Shown here piece after piece: positions 29,791-58,744 of a DNA stretch of 64,000 nt. The notes beneath the pieces were generated by a model. The model saw only the letters and a list, made by a program, of their open reading frames with translations, did no database searches and was not told the DNA's origin. Each line of letters starts with the position of its first letter. Position 1 is the stretch's first letter. The stretch lies in NCBI RefSeq assembly GCF_964340395.1, contig NC_135561.1:5436518-5500517 (forward strand). Reading direction: 5' to 3'. Made by a program: the position numbers and the translations under genes. The stretch is from Glandiceps talaboti (Eukaryota; Hemichordata; Enteropneusta; Spengelidae).

Positions 29791-30140
29791 ATTAAAGGGA
29801 CAAAGTCCAAAAGTTTGTATTAAAAGGACATGACTCAAAATATTGTATTAAAGGGAAACAATAGTCGAAACATTGCATTTTAATTTGTAACTTTTTTCCA
29901 TGTGACAAAACATACATCGTTTTACTCATTGAGGAGTTATGGACAGGTATCTTAATCAGCATTAAAGGGGCATAGTCCAGTCTAAAAGATTGTATTAAAA
30001 GGACATGACTCAAAATATTGTATTAAAGGGAAACTTTAGTCAAAACATTGCATTTTAATTTTGAACTTTTTTGTATATGACAAAACATACACATTGTTCT
30101 ACTCATTAAAGAGTTATGGACAGGTATTTTAATCAGTATT
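29791..30140. repeat. Two tandem ~175-bp units
   Basis: The blocks TGTATTAAAAGGACATGACT, ATTGTATTAAAGGGAAAC, GACAAAACATACA and GAGTTATGGACAGGTAT occur twice at an offset of about 175. A third ATTAAAGGGGCATA block marks the end. The units differ by small substitutions and indels. Confidence 0.85.
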
Positions 30141-30249
30141 AAAGGGGCATATTCCACAAATGAATAGTTTTTTCTTTATGTCATGAAGAAATGCTTGTTA
30201 TTGTCCTTTTACCGAAATGTATAATTATCTCCAGTAAGCAGGACATTTG

Positions 30250-30430
30250 TGTGATAGTGTTAAAGACTCAGTTCAAAAAAGGGTCATAATTTAGGTAACA
30301 GTTGTCTGGCAGAGTTATAGAAAAAGTTGGTGCAGAACAAAACAATAATTCTTTGTAATCTTTATGGCTCCACTGATAAGATAACACTAACATGAGAACC
30401 TGGGATTGAAACCCTGGCCTTTAAAGCAAA
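30250..30430 (+). repeat. SINE-like dispersed repeat, copy 2
   Basis: It contains ACAGTTGTCTGGCAGAG, AATCTTTATGGCTCCACTGA, TAAGATAACACTAA and GAGAACCTGGGATTGAAACC, as in the copy at 60068-60250 (opposite strand). The end resembles a tRNA B box, but no cloverleaf or A box is evident. Confidence 0.7.
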
Positions 30431-30922
30431 CTATTGAGCAATTTGATGACATAATTTTTGGGCATACCCAAAAATTCTCATAGACTTCATGACTGTAGTG
30501 CACCAGTACTGTAACACACACGTAATTTAACCTGTTACAATAAACTGTTGTGTATTCATGATATTCACTTATTAGTTGAAAGACATAAAGCAATTCTTCA
30601 AATTCAACAAGAATAAAAGAATCAGTTGCAGACTATACTCTTTAAAGACACACTTCATAAGGTCACTTCTTTCACCAAACTTCATTTTTTACATCATTCC
30701 TCATGACCGTGTAGTGGCCCACATTCTAATGTCAGTAAAATTGTCATCAAATCTTTACATAAAAGATATGCCACTAAATTAAACTTATAATTTCTGGAAT
30801 CTGTCCATATAAACTAAAATTACATGCCGTGAATTCAAAATACTCCACAGTATAAGAGGTATGAGGCAACAGTACAACAAACAGACAGTACGAATAATTT
30901 TGCATTGTGGGTAATATCTCAC

Positions 30923-30935
30923 AGGTCAAAGGTCA
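30923..30935 (+). promoter_or_regulatory. Perfect DR1 nuclear-receptor half-site pair
   Basis: AGGTCA-A-AGGTCA. This is the consensus for RXR/HNF4-type receptors. A second identical DR1 is at 46059-46071. Function is unproven; the motif also occurs in common repeats. Confidence 0.3.
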
Positions 30936-32593
30936 TCTGTAGTTGGTCTAAATTGCAGACATCCTCTCTCTTAGTCATTTCATTTCTTGTTTGTGACATT
31001 GAGATTTTCGATGTGTGCAAAACTCGATGTGTGTGTGTACAGTATACGTGGCATGGTATTGGTTGGCATGTGATGCATTGTAGAGTAGGCAACAGGGTAA
31101 TGACATCAATATTCGATACGTAGAATTAGTGACATGTATAGTGACATTAATGGTGTATTTTAATGATAAATCTCATGAGGATAAAACATCCACGAAATTC
31201 ATAGGAGATACCAATTCATAGACATAGCTCTCTTGGAGACATCTCATTGATAAATGTGTATATTCAACTTCAAAACATCTTGGGGTCTTTGCTGAGATGA
31301 ATCTTGGTTTTCCTTTTGGACAATACAGGAAATGTTGAATTTCTACATTAAACACTACTAAATAATCAACACTCTAACTAAATTATAATGTTCCCTCAGA
31401 GGTTACACCAGTTGTACAGTTACATTGTCTAACTTTGTGGGATTCTATTTAGATATTGTTCCATCATATTACAGCACCAATCACTAAAATTTGGGATTGG
31501 CTCCATCTGGAAAAACAGCCATGCTTGATAACCATGAACAGTTTGTGTAACCTTTTCCACACATCGGAACTTATTTTTGTGTAAATTTTGCAAAAGTCTC
31601 CTTCTGGATATGAAAGCGTGGCATCCATTAGTTTTGTAAAATTTGCTACATCATGTTAGGGGACCAAGTACGGACTAAAACACTGGAAAAGGCTCATTCT
31701 GGCAAAATGTGAAACCCATACTTTCACTAAAACTAAAAGCAAGGGTGGTGCAGCGTAACACAATATACTAAGTGCAACACTGAGGGCGCACTAGACCTTT
31801 ACTTCCTGGACACAGCTTAAAAGCACAGTAGCCCAAGTTAAGTATGCAAGACAGGCCCTATCTGAGTTCACACACTCAATATTGTATATCTTAGTTATCA
31901 AAACGACAAAAGATTGTATAGTTTGGCCTCTAGGAATATTGCTGTACTGTAACTATGTAAGCAGTGTTGAGACCTACCTATGCACAGGATCACATTCATT
32001 GAGATCATCGTATTGGACTTTGATGCTATACATATTCTTTGATTGATTGATTGATTGTTTTGAAATCTAGCCTCTTTACGAAATCATCATTTCCAAGTTC
32101 TTTTATCGGCAAAAGTTGGTGGTATTCTCAGTTTCTTTTCCAGGAGTTAAAGTTTTCCAGGATATCCATGTGTTTTAGACCGAGAGGTTCATTGTTGCAT
32201 ACACTCCCTTTAATTAACAGAAGTACCAACAACATAGAATCTGTAAGTTTCCATGTGTGTAGGAACTCTGAGACAATAATACTGCAAAGCCTACATTTGC
32301 TGTACACACTGAAAACCTAGGAGGGAACACAACACTATGTCTGCTACATTCTACACTACAGGACTATATATTATTCTCAATTCATTATTTTCAAGTCAAA
32401 GCACACGTATAGATGTCATCAATAAATCTTTGATCACATTTCTCTCTCTTCTGTGTTTGTTTTTATAATTTTGCAGATAAAAGTTAATTTTTTGATATAT
32501 ACTTTAAATAGAATAGCAATATAAAAATACAGAGACACTACTCTTCACTGCATCTCTTTTTGAATTGTTCCAATTTTTTTCTTGGACTTCAAT

Positions 32594-48730
<16,137 letters not shown>

Positions 48731-48764
48731 GATTTACTCTCTCTCTATCTCTCTCTCTCTCCAG
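48731..48764 (-). other. EXTL3: EXTL3 5' leader with a GA-rich run; possible splice acceptor
   Basis: Upstream of the start codon the transcript strand reads a GAGAGA run, then TTTTGATCTCAG (acceptor at 48765-48766). This could join the coding exon to upstream 5' UTR exons, as in vertebrate EXTL3. In-frame TAA precedes the ATG. Confidence 0.35.
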
Positions 48765-49853
48765 CTGAGATCAAAATTATCAGAGACTGCTTTCACATGC
48801 TGTCAAGGTGTGTGGCATACTATGTTACTATCTCATCTATGGAACAACAAGTAAAGTCCATGTAGCTCACACACGTTGAAAGACATTCCTTTCCACCTCT
48901 ACTTTGTCACCAAGTCAGCCTCTTATCCACGCCTGTCAATACAAAAAAATATCAATTTGTGAGCTTTGCTGTAAAAACATCAACAACCCCTATTGTCCAA
49001 GTTAGCTCATCCGTACAGTGACGACCAATTTACTTTGAAAACTATTAAAATGTCGATTTTACGACAAGTCAAACTTGACACAACTATTAATCTCCTGGGA
49101 GTCCTTCTACCATCACATCACCAGTACACCAGGATATCCAAGTCATGTGATTCCATTCATACGAAGGTCATTTAAGGACATTACTCTTAGATAATAGTGT
49201 TGGTTTCCTAGTATCCACCCTTTCCGGTTCAATGTAAGATTACACACATACACACACACACTGCTGTAACCAACATGACCCTCTCAAGGAAAGTAGGTTT
49301 CTATGCGGTATTCTCCTCAAAACTCAGTTTGAAAATGGAATCAATCTCCCTGAAGAATAAATCACTCTGTTAAAAAATGTGTTTCTAACAAATAAAATGA
49401 TAGAACTCTCTTTATTTTGTAATTCTATAAAATGATCTATACATATGGTTCTACAATGTATATGTACCTGGGCACATGTATATACATTTGTAATTTTGAA
49501 ATAACTATAAAATGTGTCATTCTGACGAGGATCATTGACCAAGCCTTATCAAGTGCTCAATGCTGAAAACATTGAAGTGCTTGTGTGTTGTAACCTATGT
49601 AAATCATTGGATCTACAAAGCTGATGAACATTTTTGGTCAATTTTGAAATCATTTTCAACGTCATATTCCATGTATGATGTACAGGATAAACTGCTCAGC
49701 TGACAGCATCATAGAACTGCAGGCCTCTGTACTGCACTGTCGGAGATGGACATTGTTCATTGCGTCTGTTGGCAGAAAAATTCACTCTGGCGTGTGCATG
49801 TGAGAATTACTTTCCTTTCGATTATAGTCACAATTCCCTCATTGCAGAGAGTG

Positions 49854-50600
49854 CAATAGGGAACTTGCAATCCAGACTGAGCATGCTCAGACACAAAGGA
49901 CTATGGGATTATCTGAGGTTATCATATTACCTAATCTGGAGCTACCGATAAAATAAACCTCCCACAATGGTCAGGGTGACTATGACTTGATCATTTGTGG
50001 TTACAAACAATATAACAATATTGTTCATAATACTAATTGATTAGCATTTATTATCACATTTCCCATGATGCAACATTCAACATGGCGGGTTTGCGAGTTC
50101 CCTATTCCTAGGCTATTGCTGGACAAGTCTAATGGTCATCAAACTTTTAGTAATTAGCATTTTTGTAAAGGCTTTACAACACATATATAATATATTAATG
50201 AAAACACTCACAAAGACTTTCAGTTTAACACATACACATATCCATGCATAATGTCATTTGAATTTAAGTGGAATATCTTGACAACTTGGTTAGAATTCTA
50301 TTTATTGCTTTTGGTAAACATATTTCTCTTTAATAGGGAACTTGCAACCCACCATCTTGAATATCCCGAATGCTGCATCATGGGAAATATGATGATAAAT
50401 ATGAATAAATAAGTATAATAAACAATCTTGTTACATTGTTTGTAACCACAGATAATCTAGACATGGTTACCCTGACCATTGTAGGAGATTTATTCTATCG
50501 ATACGTTCATATTAGGTATTACGATACACATGTAACTACAGACAATCCCATAGTCCTTTCCATCTGAGCTGGCTCAGTCTGGATAGCATGTTCCCTATTG
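49854..50600. mobile_element. Pair of ~255-270-bp MITE copies in inverted orientation
   Basis: Copy 1 (49854-50107) and copy 2 (50331-50600) are reverse complements of each other over nearly their full length, separated by about 223 bp. Each copy starts AATAGGGAACTTGCAA and ends in its inverse (TTGCGAGTTCCCTATT or GCATGTTCCCTATT). The shared interior includes GGACTATGGGATT, ACAATGGTCAGGGT and TTTCCCATGATGCA. No open frame. The whole makes a 750-bp foldback. Confidence 0.9.
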
Positions 50601-53032
50601 AAAAACATTTATCAATGTTTACGTTGAGTTGACTTTATTGTGTCATATTTGTTGTGTAGTATTTTAATACTATGACATATCTCAAGAACTGCTTTCTCTC
50701 TCTGGCTACAGCAGTACTACCCCAGAGATTTGTTGTGACCTCAAGAAGCTACATGTCCATGTATCCACAAGAAGCTCTCAGTCACAACTTATGATAATTA
50801 TACCAGACATGTCTCTGTGCCAGCACCAGACTAATATTTAGCAGAACTCAGCCCTAACATTGAGCTGACATTAAAAACTAACCAGCATATGTTAGCAATA
50901 GGAATGATTATTGCTTACACACGCCATTCTATGTTAACACAAGACTAGCCTATGGCCTTGTCATCAGACTGTTGTTGATACTGGCCTAGGAAATTAGATT
51001 CTATATTATATACATGTGTACATCTGTGATGGTGAAATCCAAATCACCTATAATTTTAAATGTTACATCAGAACAATGTAGTACAAATTCAAAAATCTAT
51101 CTTCCTTTAAAAACCAATATGTTATCTGTTCATCAGTTTTTTGATAGCAGATTTATCATTAACTAATTGCAAACCCCTGAAGTAAACCATCATTGTCTGC
51201 AGACAACACAGACTGTCTCAAAAACTACATCAGAAAACACACATTTATTTTCAAAAGCAAGACAAGATGCAAAATACAAACCTTGAAAAGCAGGTCATGT
51301 CATAAAGCGAGGTAAAAGGTCAAATCCTTGAAAGCATAGGGTCTAAAAATAACACTATGTTTTCAGTGTGTAGTTTAATGGGAAACTGGTGATGTTTGTT
51401 TTGAATTTAGATAGCTACTCTTCTAGTGACAGACAGCATTCCTACTCATTGAGTGTTTATCGTGGTTTCTACCACAACGATATAAAGTTACAATGAACAC
51501 AAGGTTAATAACTTCCTTGTACAAAAACCCCAGCAATACCTGTAGCTTCTAACAAGATTTATTTAAATATTTTCATCCCAGTGTTCTCCCCGAGGTTTTT
51601 TTGAGGAGTGTACCACCTCTCTGTTTTCATGGGCCAAGACATTTTTTTCATTGTCAAAAATTATGATCTGAAAATATGTTAATGTTATGCAAAGTAAAAT
51701 ATAAATGAGGCCACCCCCTTCATTTTTCCAATACAATACTAGTATATATTATATTTGTTTGCCATGTGCATTTACTTCCTTGCTGTAGTTATACTAAAGC
51801 CCAATGATTGACCTCTGGACAAATTCCATTCTATTGCTGGGTATATCAGGATTTGAATAACTCAAGGTCTGTTTCTGGTTCACTTGTGAAAATATGGTTA
51901 CTGGAAAATGATTAGAGAAATTGCAGATAATAAGAGTAGACTATGGATATTCTTGACCGTACATCAATCTCTATACAACATGAAGAAATGTCACTATAGA
52001 AACTATGGACCATGGAATTACAGATTTATACACAAAATGTTATTTTGAAATATTCCAAGGTCTAACCAGAGATGTTTACATGTACATGTATATCCAATAA
52101 TAAGAAATGGGGTAAGGGCCCACAATACTAGTTACATACAGATACACAACTCATGCAACTCAAAGAGTCAAAGCAAACAGATATGTACAAATGTACACAT
52201 TGCGCATACCCTGGTTGAACAGGAACAATATACACATACGTGTACATGTACATGTGCACTGTAATTTGTAAACATACGATATCCGCAACCAAACACTTGC
52301 ATTCACAAACAACTAATAAAGGCTACCATCTGTACATGTGTATAAACAGGCAACATAAACAATATACGTAGTAAATACACAGTCAAAATAAGGCTTCACC
52401 AGTAAACACATACTAGTAGATGTATAGAGTCGAAAATAGGAAACCCAAACTAACTGATTGTGATGTGGTTGCAAAACAACCTCCAAGGTCAACTGAGAGG
52501 TCACTGAATCGGTTAGATTTGAGGTTTCTAATAAGTAGTTTGTAGATTAGACTTATTGTTAGCATGGATTAAATGCTGAGTGTAATTGGTATTAATGTTG
52601 GGTATTAGTTGTTGTGCTGTTTGGATAAATTTGAACTATTGATTGATTGAATGAATGATGGGTGGACGGCCGACATCACTTTTGGGCAACTGCCAGGTAC
52701 GTAGTACGGTAGCCAGGTAAATGGAACATGGTTTAGTGTTTTGATGATCATGATGATTGGATAAGTTCTAATACTGCTTGGCATTGTTAACAGTTATTGA
52801 ATTCTTACATCACTGAAGGTTGAGAGATAGAGGCTTGGGAGTTTGTCAGGTTGCCAAACAAAATAATGACATGACAGTGGTAGTTGGATACAGGGTCCAA
52901 TAGTTCATGGCCTGCCTGCATCTCAAGTGTTCAATGTTCATGTGTATACACGTATAAATAATATTATAGCATAGGACAGACTACAGCATAGAATGAAATG
53001 AAGGTTATGTGCTGTGCATGTAGTTAGCATGG

Positions 53033-53520
53033 ATAGAACAGCAAAGAAATGAAATGTCCTCCTATACATGTAGATAGTATGCACAGCACAGCACAGCACA
53101 GCACAGAAATGAAATGTACTGTACATGTAGATAACATGCACAGCACAGCACAGCACAGAAATGAAATGTACTGTACATGTAGTTAGCATGGATAGAACAG
53201 CACAGAAATGAAATGTCCTCCTATACATGTAGATAGTATGCACAGCACAGCACAGCACAGAAATGAAATGTACTGTACATGTAGATAGTGGCACAGTACA
53301 GCACAGCACAGAAATGAAATGTACTGTACATGTAGATAGTGGCACAGCACAGCACAGAAATGAAATGTACTGTACATGTAGATAGTAGCACAGCACAGCA
53401 CAGAAATGAAATGTACTGTACATGTAGATAGTAGCACAGCACAGCACAGAAATGAAATGTACTGTACATGTAGATAGTGGCACAGCACAGCACAGCACAG
53501 CACAGAAATGTACTGTTCTT
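53033..53520. repeat. ~46-bp minisatellite (GCACA/ACATGTAGATAGT), about ten units
   Basis: The unit is CACAGAAATGAAATGTACTG, TACATGTAGATAGT, then two to five AGCAC/GCACA steps that vary unit length. The 3' half has an exact 46-bp period. The three 100-196-codon frames on the - strand (CTVHFISVLCC repeats) are artefacts. Confidence 0.96.
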
Positions 53521-53551
53521 CGAAACAAACATCAGTATATTTGTATGTAGT

Positions 53552-53640
53552 CCAGAGACTTGGCTATCAGGCTGGACAGTACACTAGTAATAGTAGTATG
53601 CTTCAAGCCAGCATATTGAGCCAGATAGCCAAGTCTCTGG
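53552..53640. repeat. Foldback with 22-bp arms
   Basis: CCAGAGACTTGGCTATCAGG at the left end is mirrored by CAGATAGCCAAGTCTCTGG at the right, with one mismatch, around a 45-bp centre. It begins 32 bp after the minisatellite. Confidence 0.88.
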
Positions 53641-53672
53641 GTTAAAATCATACAGAACTCTAGCCTGGAATT

Positions 53673-53704
53673 CAAGTACATGTACATGTATACACATGTA
53701 CTTG
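53673..53704. repeat. Hairpin of ACATGTAC type
   Basis: CAAGTACATGT, a 10-nt loop, ACATGTACTTG. ACATGTAC is a frequent word throughout the window. Confidence 0.8.
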
Positions 53705-54359
53705 GACGCACGTTACTCTATTGTATCGTAGATATTAGAAAAGAAAAATAAATTAAAACATTCAGTAATTACAAATATAGCATAGCTCTACCTTACATGT
53801 AGGTGGCACAGGACCGAAATGAAATGCCTGACTGTAGTTTGTATAGTGTAGTAGGTTACAGTACAATTTGTCCTGTTCTCACTCTACAGCCCTAGATATT
53901 TCAAGTGCTGGATAGTGGTTGCAGAATAAAAGCAGGTACTGGCAGTGGTAGTAGAGTCCATAGAGTGAATAGGTTGGTATCAATAGTTAATCTTGTATAA
54001 ACAAACTCCACATAGAGTGTGCCACTGTGAGGTGATAGTGGTGTTATCATTATGGTATAGAGGCTGAAATGTTATTGAAGTGGCCCACAAACAGGTACTA
54101 GGTACAGGGTACATCATGTACATGCAGCCCTTTACCTGTGTATTCCACAGTCTCTTTAAAGCTATTCCATCACGTCTGGACCCTGGTATTTATGATGTAA
54201 TAAATCTATACCCATTAACTGTGTAACTTATCTATACCCATTTCTACACATAATAATGCCAGTGTACATGTATATACATTGTACACTGTATTATCAGAAA
54301 AACAATAATGACACTTGTTCTTCTGGGGAAGTAATTGCATGTACATTTTGTATACAATA

Positions 54360-54529
54360 GACAGTCATTCGTGCCTTTTTTGCTATGTTTCATTTAAAAT
54401 AGGAACTGTGAGTGCCTTTCTGGCACTCGCTGTTCAATCAGTACGCGGTTATAGTATTGCTCCGGATCGGAGCAAGGTGACAACTTTAGTTTTAGATAAA
54501 ACGTAGCAAAAAAGGCACGAACGACTGTC
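54360..54529. mobile_element. 170-bp MITE-like element with 31-bp terminal inverted repeats and two inner hairpins
   Basis: The left end GACAGTCATTCGTGCCTTTT matches the inverted right end (GACAGTCGTTCGTGCCTTTT) with two mismatches over 31 bp. Inside are GAGTGCC-TTTCT-GGCACTC (54410-54428) and TTGCTCCG-GAT-CGGAGCAA (54457-54475). No coding capacity. The nested stems would give a branched, tRNA-like outline in RNA, but no tRNA sequence features are present. Confidence 0.8.
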
Positions 54530-54589
54530 AACAGTCTAGTCACTGTGTTGCAAAAGCTATTACTATGGATCAATGGGTGACTCGAAAGG

Positions 54590-55126
54590 TTGGCAATGTT
54601 GTTACCGGTTTGGAAGCTAGATCAGAGTGGTGGTCAATTTCTATTCAAAAATGCTCTACATTGTTATTGTATATATCTTCACACCTTTTTATCCTCTCTC
54701 TGTTTTGCCTCCAAACACAAACACACAAGAAACATGTTGTCCCTGGTATCTTTTCCACTGTTGATAACACTAAGCTCCACGAGAGTTGGTTATACTCCAC
54801 TACACAAACGTTTCAACTTATTACTACAGCTCCTGTGGAAGTATACTAATCCTGTACATGTCAAACAATGTGTCAACGTTATTACAGCTAAAGGGTATCC
54901 TTTTCTTAATAGCTCGCACATTGGCTCGATGACTAGTACGCATACACGTTCTATATACTATGGCATAATTAGGGTGGTTTTACCCTCAGACCACTATTCT
55001 TTAGAGTGGTCTGAGTTTTACCCAACGATGCATTGTGGCGCAATAACTATGCATACACGTTATGTGCATTCTCCACGCGGAAGGTGCTATCTGCAATATT
55101 ATCGTGAGGCAGCCAGTCACAAATGA
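54590..55126 (+). CDS. Open frame of 178 codons, doubtful
   Basis: This is the longest frame not explained by a known gene or a simple repeat. The translation has no domain I recognise, a rather even mix of Leu, Tyr, His and Ser, and no coding-like bias I can see. It contains the CTCAGACCACT hairpin at 54985-55015. It starts just after the MITE at 54360-54529. Most likely a chance frame or part of an unrecognised repeat. Confidence 0.1.
   Translation: MAMLLPVWKLDQSGGQFLFKNALHCYCIYLHTFLSSLCFASKHKHTRNMLSLVSFPLLITLSSTRVGYTPLHKRFNLLLQLLWKYTNPVHVKQCVNVITAKGYPFLNSSHIGSMTSTHTRSIYYGIIRVVLPSDHYSLEWSEFYPTMHCGAITMHTRYVHSPRGRCYLQYYREAASHK
54985..55015. repeat. Hairpin with CTCAGACCACT arms
   Basis: CTCAGACCACT, 9-nt loop, AGTGGTCTGAG. 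The same arms make the perfect palindrome at 58745-58768. Confidence 0.85.
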
Positions 55127-56944
55127 ATCTACCCTGCACGAGCTTATGGGCTTTGCCTAGTTATGATATGACATACCCTATATTATGAGAAAATGTATTG
55201 AAAAAAACAAATAAAAGTTTTTATATTTAATATCTAATTGTTTGTCATATGATATTTCAATAAGTAAACCATATGTCCTGAACACTCCAGGCTATACAAG
55301 CAGACTTCAGTTATTTATGCTGGTATACAGAAAAGGAAACAGTTAACAGTTTGGCATGTTATGTGACTACTAACTCTGTATAGACATAGTCCTAAAAGTT
55401 TCAGTGACTCAAAAATTTCTGATCTAGTGATTGCTTTTTATATTCAACAGTTTTAACACATGACAATTATGACTGACAGCAATCTGTGTTTTGAACACAG
55501 GTATTGTGACAGACATCTGTGTGCTCAATATGACATAGCATTTTTGTATTTTTTTTTACATAATACAGCTGCCAACATCGAAGCATTGACAAACGGAACC
55601 TGTTTCAAACAGCAAAGTGTTATTAATCTAACCCAGTTGTTTTACTTTCACTTAGCATGTTGGAAGTACAGAGATTTGTATTACACATCTTCAAGGAGAA
55701 GCTAGCATATACTTTCCTCTGAGATTCACAATCAAATGATGTTATACATTGTACAGCTGACCCCCTTTCTTCTAGCTACCCCTTTATCAAAATTGTTTCC
55801 ATTCCATGACAACATATATTGACTGGGTGTAATTGCAACTGGCATAAATTAGTAAAACAATCCAGTGCATTGTTATTGTTCACACCTACCTTTACTTCAT
55901 GAATTTATGAAGTGGAAGCCCTGACATAAACAACTGCTCGAGTAGAAAGATAAATCATGTTAGAACTACTAAATTGCAAATTTAGTACGGTATAAATATA
56001 TCAAAATTGCGATACTTTTGTGTCGTATTATACATATCATTAAGTAAAATGTTGCGTATCTTCCCTGTACACATGTAGTGAGTAATAATTTATCGATCGC
56101 TTGAAATATTCTGAATGAGTTTGGACATTACCACCATAAAATCATCCATGCAATGAGCAATACCTAAGAAAAGTTGTAACTTTGAAATGATAATTAAACC
56201 ACCCAGCTGTGAGATTCCTGTAGGTCAGCTTGTGTGTTGGTACGGAGTGTCCACACTTCACTGAGAACTGAGATGGATTCAGCTGTGTTATCAGTCTGTA
56301 GATTGTAAGTGCAGTCGTCTATCACAACATTGCCTATGGCAAATGCAGCGATGTATGTCATAGAAAAACGCCAACCAAGTGTGTCAACAGATGTGACAGT
56401 GATATGGTATAGACAGAAATATGTGACACAGCTGACTAGTTGGACAGGATAAACTACACACATGGCTACCATAATGATCTCATTATCACTCACAAAAATG
56501 CCAATCTTATGACTTTTACAGTTCTCGTACCAATTTTATCTCTTTTCGTTTCCTCATTTCGTTTTATACCCATAAACATTTGAGCCTAGGAATGCATTAC
56601 ATTATTTCCTGCCAAGTATATCATAACTACACATGGTACCCGAGAACAGCACAGAACTAACTCCTTGAGTGACAAATTGAAACAAGATAACAGTGATTCA
56701 TTTTGGTTTGTCTATAGGTTGTTTTTCAATTTTCTTTTTTTAACGAAATCAAATTACAACAGTTGTCAACTTACACTGACTCTCCATATATGATGGGGTT
56801 GATATGACATACCAGTTTGGTTCATAAAAAGTTTATAGTTTCTTCAAATGAGTCATTTACACATTATAAATACATAAAGTGTGACCTGCATTGTATACTG
56901 AAGAGTATTATTATAATGTGCCTACATTCTGCAGAGCTGCATAG

Positions 56945-57400
56945 AATAGGATAGTGGATGGAGATACATGATGGGTGACAATGATGGGTATGGCCTATGG
57001 TAATGGATGAGGGTGTTATACATAATAGATGGGGTAGTTGATGGGGGTACACATTTTCATGACAGGTAACCAATAATGGGTGGGGTAGTGGATATGGGTG
57101 CATGATGGGAAGTCCAATAATGGGTGTGCTGCTGGACTGCAAGGGTAGGGGTACATGTACAAAATGTAACGATGGGTGACCAGTGATGGGTGGGGTAAGG
57201 AATGGGATACATGTATGAGTATATGATGAATGAGGAGTGATGAATGGGGTGCTGGATGCACACAAATTACAATGTACATGACGGGTGTGGTATTAGATAG
57301 GGGTAAATAATGGATGATCAGTGATGTCTATGGCAGTACATGTATTAGATGGTGTTTTGTGATGGGTTATCAATGATGGGTGTGGTAGTGGACTGGGATT
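56945..57400. repeat. Degenerate GATGGGTG-type minisatellite
   Basis: Units built from GATGGGTGGGGTAGTGGAT, GGGGGTACATGATGGG and TGACCAATGATGGG recur with variable spacing. The open frames on the - strand (His/Pro/Ser-rich) come from it. Confidence 0.8.
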
Positions 57401-58744
57401 TGTCACAGCTACATATAGCTTACAGTCTATATGTCCAAATACAACATGTTTGAAATATCAACAGAATTTGATATCATATTCAATATTAATATTATGAATT
57501 ACAGCATAATAAATCATATTGCAGAATCAACATAAGCATAGTATACTAATAATATTAATAAATTCAAATATATCAGATACACATGTCTAGAGTCAGACGA
57601 TATTTCATTTCATTGTATTTATCACGACATCGCTCTAACCTTTCATATACACAATAATTCATATGTCTGACAGTCATTCTAAAACCAATTTGGAAAATTA
57701 ATATCTTTTCCATGCAACTCTGACCTTTCCGTTTTAACATCAAATCATTGTAAGAAATTAATTTCAGAAAATTTAACTTTTAAGTGCAGCACATAATAAT
57801 ACTCAGACTATATAATTGCACTGCACATGCACTGAGTCTACAAATCTCGTAGTAACTTGATTGGGGAACTGATGAAGGTTGCAAAGTCATCTGCTATTAG
57901 GCAAAATATAAATATTATGTGTTTCTGATATCCTAACTGACCCTAGTTTAACTTTAAGCTGCCAACCCTAAGCATTTTTTAAACGTTTAAAACACAAAGA
58001 TAAGAATTTCTTTTGTCTTCTTCTTGATCTTCATTTCATGCACGTTTGTTTTCTTTCCAAGTTACCATGGTTACATCCCATGTATGTCTGTACATTTCTA
58101 TTACAGAAGGGGTACTACATTTTGTATTCTGACTGACGTTTTGTTTGGTTTTTGGTCGAAGCAATATTTTTCAAAAATAAATGAAGTAAAATAAAATTGT
58201 GACCTACCTACCCACTTTCTGAGGCCATGTTATTGGAAACACACATTTGTTTTTCCACCTCTGGCATTAACTAAATTTAGTTTTTCCCCCCTAATTTTCT
58301 ATATTAGAACTGAAGCAATTCTTGTTTGGCAAGTAGTACAGAGTGGAGGGTCCCATACTATACTTTTTCAATAGGGTATTTCATGCAAGCCCGAACATCA
58401 TATACTGTACTAGTCGTCCTTGTGTCACATGGGCATGTAATTTCTTTAGTTGAACAGAAAAGCAGGGTTCTAACTTATAATCTAAGGTACACTCAAGGGG
58501 AACAAGGTGAGACTGAATTATGCTTTGGGGACACAGAAAAGTCATTTTCAACAACCCTACAATGCTCGATCTCTCTATATAAATTGGCAAATCTGGCTTA
58601 GAGAGGCCTGGATAGGGTACACTAGGGCAAAGCATTCTGGGTAACAAAGTAGGGAACTGCACATACCTTGGACCACGGTTCTGTGGTGTACCATGTTGGT
58701 ATAACACTTACACACAGGGTCTATGTCAGAGAGCTACACATTAC

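Larger units (their letters stand above)
22610..32593. other. Convergent intergenic region including both 3' UTRs
   Basis: Between the stop of TMCC (+) and the stop of EXTL3 (-) I find no coding exon. Candidate TMCC polyadenylation signals AATAAA are at 22695-22700, 25272-25277 and 27660-27665; the last is followed by a GT-rich stretch. The true 3' ends cannot be fixed without transcripts. Repeats and foldbacks within the region are listed separately. Confidence 0.75.

Noticed and set aside
30395-30425. tRNA gene suggested by a B-box-like GGGATTGAAACCC
   Set aside because: No acceptor stem, anticodon arm or A box around it; the block belongs to a dispersed repeat.
52938-53532. 196-codon repetitive frame on the - strand (STCTVHFISVLCC units)
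   Set aside because: Produced by the GCACA/ACATGTAG minisatellite; all three frames stay open across it, as expected for a stop-poor repeat, and the unit period is not a multiple of three.
54590-55126. 178-codon frame as a novel gene
   Set aside because: No domain, no codon bias visible, overlaps a palindrome and lies beside a MITE; a frame of this length can arise by chance in 64 kb. Kept only as a very low-confidence feature.
57016-57279. Pro/His/Ser-rich frames on the - strand
   Set aside because: They are translations of the GATGGGTG minisatellite.
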